A stretch of DNA of 64,000 nt. Source: an uncultured Prevotellaceae bacterium. GTDB lineage: Bacteria; Bacteroidota; Bacteroidia; Bacteroidales; Bacteroidaceae. The stretch lies in assembly GCA_902769705.1 (NCBI GenBank), contig CACXPX010000019.1, positions 1-64,000 of the forward strand, written 5' to 3'. Below, one piece after another: positions 42,916 through 50,986 of the stretch. Both the position numbers and the translations under genes were made by a program. The first letter of the stretch is position 1. Each line of letters begins with the position of its first letter. The notes beneath the pieces are model-generated. The model saw only the letters and a list, made by a program, of their open reading frames with translations. It was not told the origin of the DNA and searched no databases.

Positions 42916-44646
42916 ATGGAATCAACACAAGGTTATTTGATGGTGGTGTTGAAGATGCTGGGCTCTTTGGCACTTCTGATGTATGGTATGAAAACCATGA
43001 GTGATGCTTTGCAGAAGTTGGCGGGTCCCCAGTTGCGACACGTGCTCGGTGCCATGACCACCAACCGTTTTACGGGCATGCTGACAGGCGTCTTTGTAAC
43101 GGCTGCCGTTCAGTCATCTACGGCAACCACGGTGATGACCGTCTCTTTTGTCAGCGCTGGATTGCTGACGTTGGCCCAAGCCATAAGTGTGATTATGGGT
43201 GCCAATATCGGAACTACGCTGACGGCTTGGATTATGTCAACGTTCACGACATTCAATGTCACCAACTTTGTGTATCCGGCATTCTTCATCGCCATCATCC
43301 TTATCTATAACAAGAAGAGGCGAACGGTGGGCGATTTCATCTATGGTCTTGCCTTCATGCTCCTCGGTCTTGGTACGCTTCGCCAGACGGGTATTGATAT
43401 GAGGCTGGGTGAAAACGAGGCGCTCTTGTCGTTCTTCACCAGTTTTGATCCGCAAAGTTTCCTCACAACCATCATTTTCTTGGTCATAGGTGGCGTGCTG
43501 ACCATGTGTGTACAGTCTTCGGCTGCCGTGATGGCCATCACGATGATTCTTTGTTCAAGTGGCGTGTTGCCCATTTATCAAGGCATAGCATTGGTGATGG
43601 GCGAGAATATTGGTACGACGGTGACTTCAAATATTGTGGCTCTTTCTGCGGGAACACAAGCTCGGCGTGCGGCCTTTGCACACATGTTCTTCAACTTGTT
43701 TGGTGTCTTCTGGATTCTGCTTTGTTTCCGCCCGTTTGTAGATATGGTTTGCGGGCTTGTGGGATTCGATGTGAATATGACCAAAGAAACTGCCGGACAA
43801 GACGCATTTTTGGCAAATGCCGCCAAGTTGAGTTTCGTATTGGCAGCCTTCCACACCTGTTTCAATTTGGTGAATACCGGCATCTTGATTTGGTTTATCC
43901 CTCAAATTGAGAAGTTGGTATGTCGGGTCATCAAGCAAAAGAAGGATGATGCCGAGGAGGATGAGCGCCTACGCTATATTCATGGTGGCTTGATGAAAAC
44001 TCCGGAAATCTCTGTGCTTCAGGCTCAGAAGGAAATCACCCTTTTTGCCGAGCGCATCCAGCGCATGTATGGCATGACTCGCGATTTGTTGGAACTCACA
44101 ACCAAAGAGAATGCAAAGGACGAGTTTGGGAAGCTGTATGAGCGGATAGAGAAGTATGAAGGCATATCCGACAATATGGAAATAGAGATTGCCCGTTATC
44201 TTGAACAGGTGAGTGACGCCCATCTGTCTGATGACACGAAGGCCAAGATTCGCCAGATGATGCGTCAGATTAGCGAGATTGAGAGTATTGGTGATGCTTG
44301 CTTCAACTTGGCTCGCACGATGAATCGCAAGCAAACTTCAGGCAAGAATTTCACTGAGCGCCAATACGAAGACCTGCGTGCTATGATGCAGTTGTCTGAT
44401 GATGCTCTGACGCAGATGAACCGCGTGATGAAAGGCCGTCGTGAAGACTTCAACATCGATGAGACCATGCGTATTGAAGACGAAATCAATGCAAAGCGCA
44501 ACAGTTTGAAGGCCGAGAACATACAAGCCGTGAACGACCATCAATACGATTATGCCGTAGGCACGATGTATACCGACTTGGTGAACGAATGTGAGAAACT
44601 GGGCGACTATGTGGTGAATGTGGTTGAGGCTCGTTTGGGTGTATAG
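42916..44646 (+). CDS. Na/Pi cotransporter family protein with PhoU-like C-terminus
   Basis: The 576-residue protein has two NptA/Na-Pi cotransporter II repeats in the membrane part (residues 1-350), each with a Q-S-S motif (VQSSTATTVMTVSF and VQSSAAVMAITMIL) and a GANIGTTLT or GENIGTTVT turn, followed by a cytoplasmic PhoU-like four-helix region (about 380-576). Such proteins move phosphate with sodium, or act with PhoU-like control of phosphate uptake or export (YjbB). It has its own promoter and terminator, with no pst genes nearby. Confidence 0.92.
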   Translation: MESTQGYLMVVLKMLGSLALLMYGMKTMSDALQKLAGPQLRHVLGAMTTNRFTGMLTGVFVTAAVQSSTATTVMTVSFVSAGLLTLAQAISVIMGANIGTTLTAWIMSTFTTFNVTNFVYPAFFIAIILIYNKKRRTVGDFIYGLAFMLLGLGTLRQTGIDMRLGENEALLSFFTSFDPQSFLTTIIFLVIGGVLTMCVQSSAAVMAITMILCSSGVLPIYQGIALVMGENIGTTVTSNIVALSAGTQARRAAFAHMFFNLFGVFWILLCFRPFVDMVCGLVGFDVNMTKETAGQDAFLANAAKLSFVLAAFHTCFNLVNTGILIWFIPQIEKLVCRVIKQKKDDAEEDERLRYIHGGLMKTPEISVLQAQKEITLFAERIQRMYGMTRDLLELTTKENAKDEFGKLYERIEKYEGISDNMEIEIARYLEQVSDAHLSDDTKAKIRQMMRQISEIESIGDACFNLARTMNRKQTSGKNFTERQYEDLRAMMQLSDDALTQMNRVMKGRREDFNIDETMRIEDEINAKRNSLKAENIQAVNDHQYDYAVGTMYTDLVNECEKLGDYVVNVVEARLGV

Positions 44647-44699
44647 AAACTAACAAGGTTTCTACTTGTCCGTTTCCACATCAAGGATATAAAACAAAA

Positions 44700-44738
44700 A
44701 GAAGTTAGAGGGAAATCTCCTTCTAACTTCTTTCTTTT
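44700..44738. terminator. Terminator between convergent genes
   Basis: GAAGTTAGA and TCTAACTTC form a stem extended by A-T pairs, with T-rich tails on both strands. It serves the symporter gene and htpG. Confidence 0.8.
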
Positions 44739-44778
44739 ATGTGTATGGCCAGCTGCTACTGGTCAAGCAATCCTTCAA

Positions 44779-46833
44779 TTATTTGATTAACTCAACCGAG
44801 CGCTTCAGGAAGGCGTCAAGGGCAGCGCCTTTCAGCATGCCGTTCTGCAACAGGGCCAAGTCGATGAGTTGATGGACGATACTGTTTCCTTTTGCATAGT
44901 CGGCCAGCACGTTGTTCTTCTTGTCCTTTTGCTCCTGTACGGCCTTCTCTGTGTTGGCCTTGTCGTCCTTCTCCTCTTGTGTCAGTTCGTCGTATTTCTT
45001 CTTGTCCTGCACCTGACGGATGGCAGCCAAACGAGCCTCTTGGCCTTTCAATTCGCTCAGGATAGGCTTCAAAGCCTCGGTGGTGTTGGCTTCGGTGTCA
45101 GCAAGCACTTTCTTCACCAATTCATGATCGGCGTTAAGCACGATGGTGTACATGTCGGGCATTTGGGCGTAGAATCCCATACCGCTCTGATAGCGGCTCA
45201 TGTCCTTCATACGGCGCATATATTCGCTCTGAGTGATGACCACAGGTTGCATCTGCTCGCCCAGCGACTGCACCTCAACGGTGAACTCCGTCTTGTCCAT
45301 CTTTGGCATCTGCGATTTGAAGACTTGTGACAAACTGTCAGTTTGCTCTTCGCTCAGTTCAGTTTTCTTGGCATCTTCTTTCACAATCAAGCGGTCGATA
45401 ATGTCGCCGTCAACACGGGTGAATCTCGACTTCTCGAACTTCTGCTCCAGCATCTGTGCCACAGGCGTATCCAGCTGGCCATCGAAGAGCAACACGCTAT
45501 AGCCCTTCTGCTTGGCTGTCTCGATATAGCTGTATTCCTCCTCCTTGTTGTTGGCATAGAGGTAAATCAGGTTGCCGTCCTTGTCGGTTTGCTCGCCCTT
45601 GATGAGCGTCTTGTATTCCTCGAAGGTGAAGTACTTGCCATCAACATCTTTCAGCAGGGCAAAGTCCTTGGCGCGATCGTAGAAGTCGTCTTGCGTCAGC
45701 ATTCCATAGTTGATGAAAATTTTCAGGTCATCCCACTTTTCCTCGTATTCCTTGCGGTTTTCGTTGAAGATGCTCTTCAATCGGTCTGCCACTTTCTTCG
45801 TGATATAAGTTGAAATTTTCTTCACATTGGCATCACTCTGCAAGTATGAACGCGACACGTTCAGCGGAATGTCGGGCGAGTCAATTACACCATGCAACAG
45901 GGTGAGGAACTCAGGAACGATTCCCTCCACCTGGTCGGTGACAAACACTTGGTTGCAATAGAGCTGGATTTTGTTCTTCTGCAAGTCGATGTTCGACTGG
46001 ATGCGGGGGAAATAGAGGATACCCGTGAGGTTGAAGGGGTAGTCCACATTCAGGTGAATCCAGAACAACGGCTCATCCTGCATGGGGTAGAGGGTCTTGT
46101 AGAATTGCTTGTAGTCCTCGTCCTTCAGCGTTGAAGGAGTCTTTGTCCACAACGGTTCCACGCCATTAATGATGTTGTCCTCTTCCGTATCCTGCATCTT
46201 GCCGTCTTTCCATTCCTGCTTCTTGCCGAAGCTGACGGGCACGGCCACAAACTTGCAATATTTGTTCAGCAGGTCCTGAATCTTCTGCTTCTCAAGGAAT
46301 TCCTTGCAATCGTCGGCAATATGCAGAATGATGTCGGTTCCACGGTCGTCACGCTCAGCATCTTCGATGGTGAATTCGGGGCTTCCGTCGCATGTCCAAC
46401 GCACAGCTTTTGCGTCTTCCTTGTACGAACGTGTAACAATCTCCACCTTCTCAGAAACCATGAACGAAGAATAGAAACCCAATCCGAAGTGTCCGATGAT
46501 GGCGTTGGCAGAATCCTTGTATTTGTCAAGGAAATCCGTAACACCCGAGAAGGCGATTTGGTTGATGTATTTGTCAATCTCCTCTTCAGTCATGCCGATT
46601 CCTCGGTCGCTGAAGGTCAGCGTTTTCTTCTTCTCGTCGAGGCTCACGCAAACCGTCAAGTCGCCCAACTCGCCCTTGAAGTCGCCGCGGTCGGCCAGGG
46701 TCTTCAACTTCTGAGTGGCGTCAACAGCATTTGACACCATCTCGCGCAGGAAAATTTCATGATCACTATAGAGAAACTTTTTGATGACGGGGAATATGTT
46801 CTCTGTTGTCACCCCGATATTACCTTTTTGCAT
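44779..46833 (-). CDS. htpG: Molecular chaperone HtpG (Hsp90)
   Basis: The 684-residue protein is bacterial Hsp90. The N-terminal ATPase domain has FLREMVSNAVDATQKL, DRGIGMTEEEI and GHFGLGFYSSFMVSEKVEI; the middle domain has LWTKTPSTLKDEDYKQFYK and YFPRIQSNID; the C-terminal part mediates dimerisation. An insertion of charged residues near 615-650 (EEKDDKANTEKAVQEQKDK) lies in the C-terminal domain, as in other Bacteroidetes. It is monocistronic. The region upstream of the start has no clean TAnnTTTG box, so heat-shock control through another sigma factor is possible but unproven. Confidence 0.97.
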   Translation of the reverse strand: MQKGNIGVTTENIFPVIKKFLYSDHEIFLREMVSNAVDATQKLKTLADRGDFKGELGDLTVCVSLDEKKKTLTFSDRGIGMTEEEIDKYINQIAFSGVTDFLDKYKDSANAIIGHFGLGFYSSFMVSEKVEIVTRSYKEDAKAVRWTCDGSPEFTIEDAERDDRGTDIILHIADDCKEFLEKQKIQDLLNKYCKFVAVPVSFGKKQEWKDGKMQDTEEDNIINGVEPLWTKTPSTLKDEDYKQFYKTLYPMQDEPLFWIHLNVDYPFNLTGILYFPRIQSNIDLQKNKIQLYCNQVFVTDQVEGIVPEFLTLLHGVIDSPDIPLNVSRSYLQSDANVKKISTYITKKVADRLKSIFNENRKEYEEKWDDLKIFINYGMLTQDDFYDRAKDFALLKDVDGKYFTFEEYKTLIKGEQTDKDGNLIYLYANNKEEEYSYIETAKQKGYSVLLFDGQLDTPVAQMLEQKFEKSRFTRVDGDIIDRLIVKEDAKKTELSEEQTDSLSQVFKSQMPKMDKTEFTVEVQSLGEQMQPVVITQSEYMRRMKDMSRYQSGMGFYAQMPDMYTIVLNADHELVKKVLADTEANTTEALKPILSELKGQEARLAAIRQVQDKKKYDELTQEEKDDKANTEKAVQEQKDKKNNVLADYAKGNSIVHQLIDLALLQNGMLKGAALDAFLKRSVELIK

Positions 46834-46987
46834 AGTTGTATGTTTTGTATTTTTGTTATCTGCCAGTCGTCTCGCAAATAGTGTGCCAAAAACAACACAT
46901 TTTTGACAACACCTTGTTTATTTTGTAGAAAAGGCGCCTTCCGTAGAAAAAAACAACGAAATAAAACATATAACTCAAAACTTTTTG

Positions 46988-46995
46988 TATCTTTG
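46988..46995 (+). promoter_or_regulatory. -7 promoter box of the small lipoprotein gene
   Basis: TATCTTTG lies 59 bp before the ATG at 47054. Confidence 0.55.
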
Positions 46996-47053
46996 CAATT
47001 GAACATAACTATTATAGCAGCCATCTATTATTTTCTGATTAAACTGTTCTGAT

Positions 47054-47440
47054 ATGAAATATCCAGCATTCCTACTGACCGCCCTATTGTTTCTGTCGTG
47101 CACAAACGTGAACAAACGGGAATATCCTTCGGCAGATATGGATGTGGAACGGGAAGACGCGCAAACGGAAATGTTGGCTGACACGGCCAAGAACGAAACT
47201 TCATCTGAGGAAGAGCAGGCGAAGGAAACCGCATCTCCCGCTTCTGCGTCAGAAAAGGGCAGCACAACTTTCTCTTCTGCAACAAACAAAAAATCTTCAT
47301 CCGCAACCAGCAGCCGTTTTTCATCCTCTTCGCACTATAGCGACAACATGCGCGGATTTGACCCAGCATCCGAGGACGATATGGATGATAACGGGATGAG
47401 CCGATATATGGAGAATGATGATGACGAAGGGTGGGATTAA
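47054..47440 (+). CDS. Small low-complexity lipoprotein
   Basis: The 128-residue protein has a lipoprotein signal peptide (MKYPAFLLTALLFLSC, lipidated Cys16). The mature part is almost all S, E, D, K, A and T (SSEEEQAKETASPASASEK, FSSSSHYSD, SEDDMDDNG) and is probably disordered, ending in DDDEGWD. I recognise no domain. It could be a surface-exposed spacer-like lipoprotein, or a minor envelope protein. It is divergent from htpG and followed by a hairpin at 47449-47478. Confidence 0.72.
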   Translation: MKYPAFLLTALLFLSCTNVNKREYPSADMDVEREDAQTEMLADTAKNETSSEEEQAKETASPASASEKGSTTFSSATNKKSSSATSSRFSSSSHYSDNMRGFDPASEDDMDDNGMSRYMENDDDEGWD

Positions 47441-47441
47441 A

Positions 47442-47703
47442 AAACAAACACATCACAAAGGTTTCCCCTTGTGATGTGCTGCGTCTTTCATCAAAAAGTT
47501 GAGTATTAAGTCGGTTACTCCTCCTTACTATTGCGTGTTTCCAAGTAGTTGACTTTCAGGTTCTTGTCGTTTGATAGTTCGATTTCATAGCGTTATTTTC
47601 ATCTTTTGATTTCTCGTTGTGAACGTGCGCTTCACGTTCTTTTTCGTATGTGAAACTTTGTGTTGTTATGTTATTGATATTTTCGTTTGCTTGTTGTTTT
47701 CTG
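47442..47703 (-). ncRNA. Candidate minus-strand transcript (small RNA or decayed gene)
   Basis: On the minus strand a TAACTTTG box (47714-47707) with ATTG 19 bp upstream would start transcription near 47700. About 250 nt later a perfect 10-bp hairpin (CACATCACAA/TTGTGATGTG, 47449-47478) followed by TTTGTTTTTT would end it. No intact reading frame of useful size lies between, although two out-of-phase stretches look protein-like (TYEKEREAHVHNEKSKDENN, and RYEIELSNDKNLKVNYLE before a stop). It may be a noncoding RNA, or a small gene broken by a frameshift. Confidence 0.35.
47449..47478. terminator. Terminator hairpin after the small lipoprotein gene
   Basis: CACATCACAA and TTGTGATGTG form a perfect 10-bp stem. 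On the minus strand it is followed by TTTGTTTTTT; on the plus strand the tail is not T-rich, so it fits a minus-strand transcript better. Confidence 0.7.
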
Positions 47704-47856
47704 ATGCAAAGTTAAGCATAGATTCAAAGGTGGCAATAACTTTTCTGTTTTTATTGCAAAACATGTGTGGACAATAAGCCCCATTGTGGACAAATGGGGG
47801 AAATGAGTGGAAAAATTGTCCAAACTCGCTTCTCAAATCATCATCTTGGAGAGATT

Positions 47857-47944
47857 GTCAGATGCCACATGTGAGGCTCTTAGATGCCACAAGTGAGGAG
47901 GTCAAAGGTCGCAAATGAGGAGGTCAAAGGCCACAAATGAGAAA
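47857..47944. repeat. 22-bp phased dyad repeat array D (4 units)
   Basis: Units begin at 47857 (GTCAGATGCCACATGTGAG), 47879 (CTTAGATGCCACAAGTGAG), 47901 (GTCAAAGGTCGCAAATGAG) and 47923 (GTCAAAGGCCACAAATGAG), in strict 22-bp register. It lies 48 bp past the stop codon of the convergent C1B peptidase gene. Confidence 0.85.
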
Positions 47945-47992
47945 GAGGAAGCGCATATGGCTCCCTCTCTCTTGTTTCGTTCTATCCAGTTG

Positions 47993-49189
47993 TTATTGTA
48001 TTTTCAGTTTTTTCCGAATGGCTGGGCTGATGGCATCTTTGTGCAGGAAGATGTAGGTGGTGTTCAGGGCGATATAGTTTTTCGACATATACCAAATGCC
48101 GTGATAGTCGCCTGTGTCGCCCCATGAGTTTTTCACCATGTAGTATTCGCGCCCGTTCTGGTCGCGTGCCAATCCGTAGATAAGCATCACGTGGTCGTAG
48201 GTGGACTGCCACAGGTCGAATCGTTCTTGGCGCAAGGCTTGTGTGGGCGTGATTTCAGGAGTCCGCACGCCCAGCTTCTTGATGGCCGACGCCCGTTCTT
48301 GGCGGGTGAGTTGCAACCATCGTGCAGCATCGCTTCCCGTGAGGTCTTGCACTTTTTCGGGGTCGCAGGCGAGGGCAAGTCCTTGACGAGTGAAACCGTC
48401 TTCGCTGACATCACCACCCCAAGCCACAGTATAACCCTTTTCGAGAGCGTTGTCGATGACGCTCATCATCTCGTCCATCGGCACGTTCTGGCTCAGGCAA
48501 GGGCGCCATTTGTAGGGAGCCTCAATCACGAACGGCTCGTAGAAAGGGTGGTGGGTGAAGCTGGTGATGCTCACGTAGTTGTCTTTCTTGATGCCCAGCA
48601 TCTGAGCGAACGACAGAGGGGTGTATTCCTTGCCTTCAAAGACAAAAGTCTCGGGGCATTTGCCGAGATAGGCGTCGAGTATTCCCTGCATTCCCGTGCG
48701 CCATTGTGTGGTGAGCTGTTTGCTGGTGCTCTTGGCGATGGATTGCACGTAAGGCTCCAACGCGCTGAAGAACTCGGTGAAGTCGGCCAACGTGTCGCCA
48801 ATGAGTTCGCCAGGATGTGCCATCGCCGTTTCAGGACAGATGCCGTGCCGACTGATGACAGCAAACACGTCATCGGCCGAACCACCCTCAGAGAAGCGGC
48901 TATGGCCATGCATGCGCACGTGGTATTCGGCACAATCCATATAGTCTTTGTTGGCCACAAACATCTCGCTCAAGTCGAAAGGCTTGCCCTTCGTGCGTAG
49001 CAGTTCACTCTCCACGAAGCCCAGCGTGGCATAGTCCCAGCAGGTGCCGCTCCGGTTTTGGTTCTTCACGGGTGTGATGGGATTCTGGCGGATGGTGGTG
49101 AACACGAGTTCATCGCCCGTTTGGGTGGTTTGGGCGTATGTGGTGGAACACAAGGATGTAAGCGCGAGGGCGAGGACGATAGTTTTCAT
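47993..49189 (-). CDS. Secreted C1B-type cysteine peptidase (bleomycin hydrolase-like)
   Basis: The 398-residue protein is a papain-superfamily peptidase with Gln44 and nucleophile Cys50 (NQNRSGTCWDYA), His333 (YDHVMLIYGLA) and Asn354 (VKNSWGD), the C1B catalytic set. It has a signal peptide (MKTIVLALALTSLCSTTYA), unlike cytoplasmic bleomycin hydrolase, so it acts in the periplasm or outside. C1B enzymes act as aminopeptidases on peptides. Start 49189 is used because the longer frame crosses a promoter box at 49226-49233. The gene is divergent from an MFS transporter gene. Confidence 0.9.
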   Translation of the reverse strand: MKTIVLALALTSLCSTTYAQTTQTGDELVFTTIRQNPITPVKNQNRSGTCWDYATLGFVESELLRTKGKPFDLSEMFVANKDYMDCAEYHVRMHGHSRFSEGGSADDVFAVISRHGICPETAMAHPGELIGDTLADFTEFFSALEPYVQSIAKSTSKQLTTQWRTGMQGILDAYLGKCPETFVFEGKEYTPLSFAQMLGIKKDNYVSITSFTHHPFYEPFVIEAPYKWRPCLSQNVPMDEMMSVIDNALEKGYTVAWGGDVSEDGFTRQGLALACDPEKVQDLTGSDAARWLQLTRQERASAIKKLGVRTPEITPTQALRQERFDLWQSTYDHVMLIYGLARDQNGREYYMVKNSWGDTGDYHGIWYMSKNYIALNTTYIFLHKDAISPAIRKKLKIQ

Positions 49190-49225
49190 GCGTATCTGTT
49201 TTTTGGGATTGTTGTCGTTTGTTTG

Positions 49226-49233
49226 CAAATATA
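49226..49233 (-). promoter_or_regulatory. -7 promoter box of the C1B peptidase gene
   Basis: TATATTTG on the minus strand, 36 nt before the start codon at 49189. Confidence 0.55.
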
Positions 49234-49282
49234 CGAATTATTTTCAATACGCCTCGTCGAAGACGAAAAAAAGATTCGTAAA

Positions 49283-49314
49283 TTTGTTGGATTGCCATGA
49301 AATGATTACTTTTG
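49283..49314 (+). promoter_or_regulatory. Promoter of the MFS transporter gene
   Basis: TTTG (49283-49286), a 20-bp spacer and TACTTTTG (49307-49314), 20 bp before the ATG at 49335. Confidence 0.7.
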
Positions 49315-49334
49315 CGCTCTGAAAACAGGAAAAG

Positions 49335-50537
49335 ATGGATAGCAAAGACAAGCTTTGGAACGCGAACTATTGGAAAGTGATGGCGGCAAACTTCTCGATG
49401 TGGTTTGCCTTCTATCTGCTCACGCCCTTGCTTCCGCTATATCTGAGCGACAACTTCAACGCATCGAAGGACTTGATTGGCCTGGTGCTTTCGGGCTACA
49501 CGCTCACAGCTTTGCTCATACGTCCGTTCAGCGGCTATGTTGTTGACAGTTTCCCTCGCAAACGAGTGCTGCTCGTGGCCTTCTTTTTCTATTTCCTTTT
49601 CTTCGGCACCTATCTGCTGGCCAGCACTTTGCTGTTGTTTGCCATTGTCAGGACGTTGCACGGTGTGCCCTTTGGAGCCACCACCGTTGCCAACAGCACG
49701 ATAGTGATTGACGTCTTGCCGTCGAGCCGCCGCAACGAGGGCATTGGCTATTTCGGCTTGGGCAACAACCTCGCAACTGCCATCGCGCCTACGGTGGGCA
49801 TCTTTGTCTATCGTTATGTCAACAATTTCGATGTGCTTTTCTGGCTTGCGCTTGCTTTTGCCGGCCTCGGTTTCTTCATCGATTCCACCATCAAGATGGA
49901 GCATCGGCAGGAGATGAAGGACCGGAAGGCCATCTCGCTCGACCGCTTTTTCCTGATGAAAGGTTGGCTGATAGGGTTGAACATGATTTGTTTCGGCATC
50001 TGCTATGGCGTGTTGAGCAACTATCTGGCCATTTATGGCCGCGAGGTGATGGGCATCACCAGCGGAACGGGCACCTTCTTCCTGCTTCTTGCGTTAGGCT
50101 TGATTCTCTCGCGGTTGCAGGGAGCGAGCGCTTTGCGCAAAGGGCGCCTGACTCAGAATGCCGCAGAGGGCATCGTGATTTCCACCATTGGCTACACCTT
50201 ATTTATATTAGTGCCTCACGAGGTGGGATATTACGGTTCGGCTCTGCTCATCGGCTTGGGCAACGGACACCTGTGGCCGGCATTTCAGAACATGATGATT
50301 GGCGTGGCCAACAACAACGAGCGCGGCACAGCCAACTCCACCTTGCTCACCTGTTGGGACCTCGGACTTGGCTTGGGCGTGCTGATGGGTGGATTTCTGG
50401 CCGAACATTTCGGCTATGCTTCGGCCTTTTGGGCAGTTGTGGGCGTTCATGTTTGCGGCCTATTGCTCTTCTTCCTGCGCACAAAAGGTTTCTTCAAGAA
50501 TAGCGTAAAGGGCATAAAGGGGAGTGAAAAGGCTTAA
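49335..50537 (+). CDS. MFS transporter
   Basis: The 400-residue protein has 12 predicted membrane helices and the MFS loop 2-3 motif (GYVVDSFPRKRVLLV), with a second half starting after a charged linker near residues 190-200 (KMEHRQEMKDRKAI). It resembles drug- or metabolite-efflux MFS proteins; the substrate cannot be told. The last residues (FFKNSVKGIKGSEKA) are encoded by a TAAAGGG-type tandem repeat that continues past the stop codon, so the tail may be acquired sequence. Confidence 0.88.
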   Translation: MDSKDKLWNANYWKVMAANFSMWFAFYLLTPLLPLYLSDNFNASKDLIGLVLSGYTLTALLIRPFSGYVVDSFPRKRVLLVAFFFYFLFFGTYLLASTLLLFAIVRTLHGVPFGATTVANSTIVIDVLPSSRRNEGIGYFGLGNNLATAIAPTVGIFVYRYVNNFDVLFWLALAFAGLGFFIDSTIKMEHRQEMKDRKAISLDRFFLMKGWLIGLNMICFGICYGVLSNYLAIYGREVMGITSGTGTFFLLLALGLILSRLQGASALRKGRLTQNAAEGIVISTIGYTLFILVPHEVGYYGSALLIGLGNGHLWPAFQNMMIGVANNNERGTANSTLLTCWDLGLGLGVLMGGFLAEHFGYASAFWAVVGVHVCGLLLFFLRTKGFFKNSVKGIKGSEKA

Positions 50538-50605
50538 AAGGACATTAGCTTTTCATTTGTCCCTTTAAGCCCATCCACTCCTCTTTAAACCCTTTAGCCC
50601 TTCTG
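50505..50605. repeat. CTTTAAGCCCTTT-type repeat pair at the convergent gene ends
   Basis: TAAAGGGCATAAAGGGGAG (50508-50526, plus strand) and CCCTTTAAGCCCATCC / CTCTTTAAACCCTTTAGCCC (50560-50600) are the two orientations of one simple repeat. They form an inverted pair between the MFS gene end and the next gene. The same family precedes the MBL gene at 60072-60107. Confidence 0.6.
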
Positions 50606-50611
50606 AAACGC

Positions 50612-50986
50612 TCAGTCGTTCTTGAACGAGAGCACTCGAGTCAGTTGGTCGTCGAGATAGAAGGTTTGTCTGATTTTCTTCTCGCCGACTCTGTAGTGCA
50701 CGTGCACGAAATGCTTCTTGCGAGTGTCCTGTCCCTCGGCATATTTGATACCTTTTTTGAACACGCTGGTGGTGTCGTGGATGACGCGCATCGCTTTGAC
50801 GATGGAGTCGTTGACGTAGAACGTGGAGTCGAGGTCGGAGAAATCCAAGTATTTGAAGTCGCCATCCACCAGATTCTCCTTCAGAAAATCCTTGATCACC
50901 CGTTCGGCATCGTTCTTCGGACCATTGCAACTGGAAAGGGCCATCACCGCCAGGAAGGCGATGACGGCTGTCTTTATCTGTCTCAT
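50612..50986 (-). CDS. Small lipoprotein of unknown function, co-transcribed with pepD
   Basis: The 124-residue protein has a lipoprotein signal (MRQIKTAVIAFLAVMALSSC, lipidated Cys20) followed by a soluble alpha/beta domain (NDAERVIKDFLKENLVDGD, FVHVHYRVGEKKIRQTFYLDD) that resembles small NTF2-like or DUF4878-type folds; I cannot name the family. Its ATG overlaps the pepD stop by 4 bp, so translation is coupled. A role linked to peptide handling is only inferred. Confidence 0.8.
   Translation of the reverse strand: MRQIKTAVIAFLAVMALSSCNGPKNDAERVIKDFLKENLVDGDFKYLDFSDLDSTFYVNDSIVKAMRVIHDTTSVFKKGIKYAEGQDTRKKHFVHVHYRVGEKKIRQTFYLDDQLTRVLSFKND

Larger units (their letters stand above)
47441..47992. 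other. 552-bp intergenic region with a possible minus-strand RNA and repeat array D
   Basis: From left to right: a hairpin at 47449-47478, a stretch with no plus-strand gene, an internal hairpin at 47621-47639, a minus-strand promoter-like site near 47707-47737, a short AT/G-rich stretch, and the 22-bp phased array (47857-47944). Confidence 0.6.
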
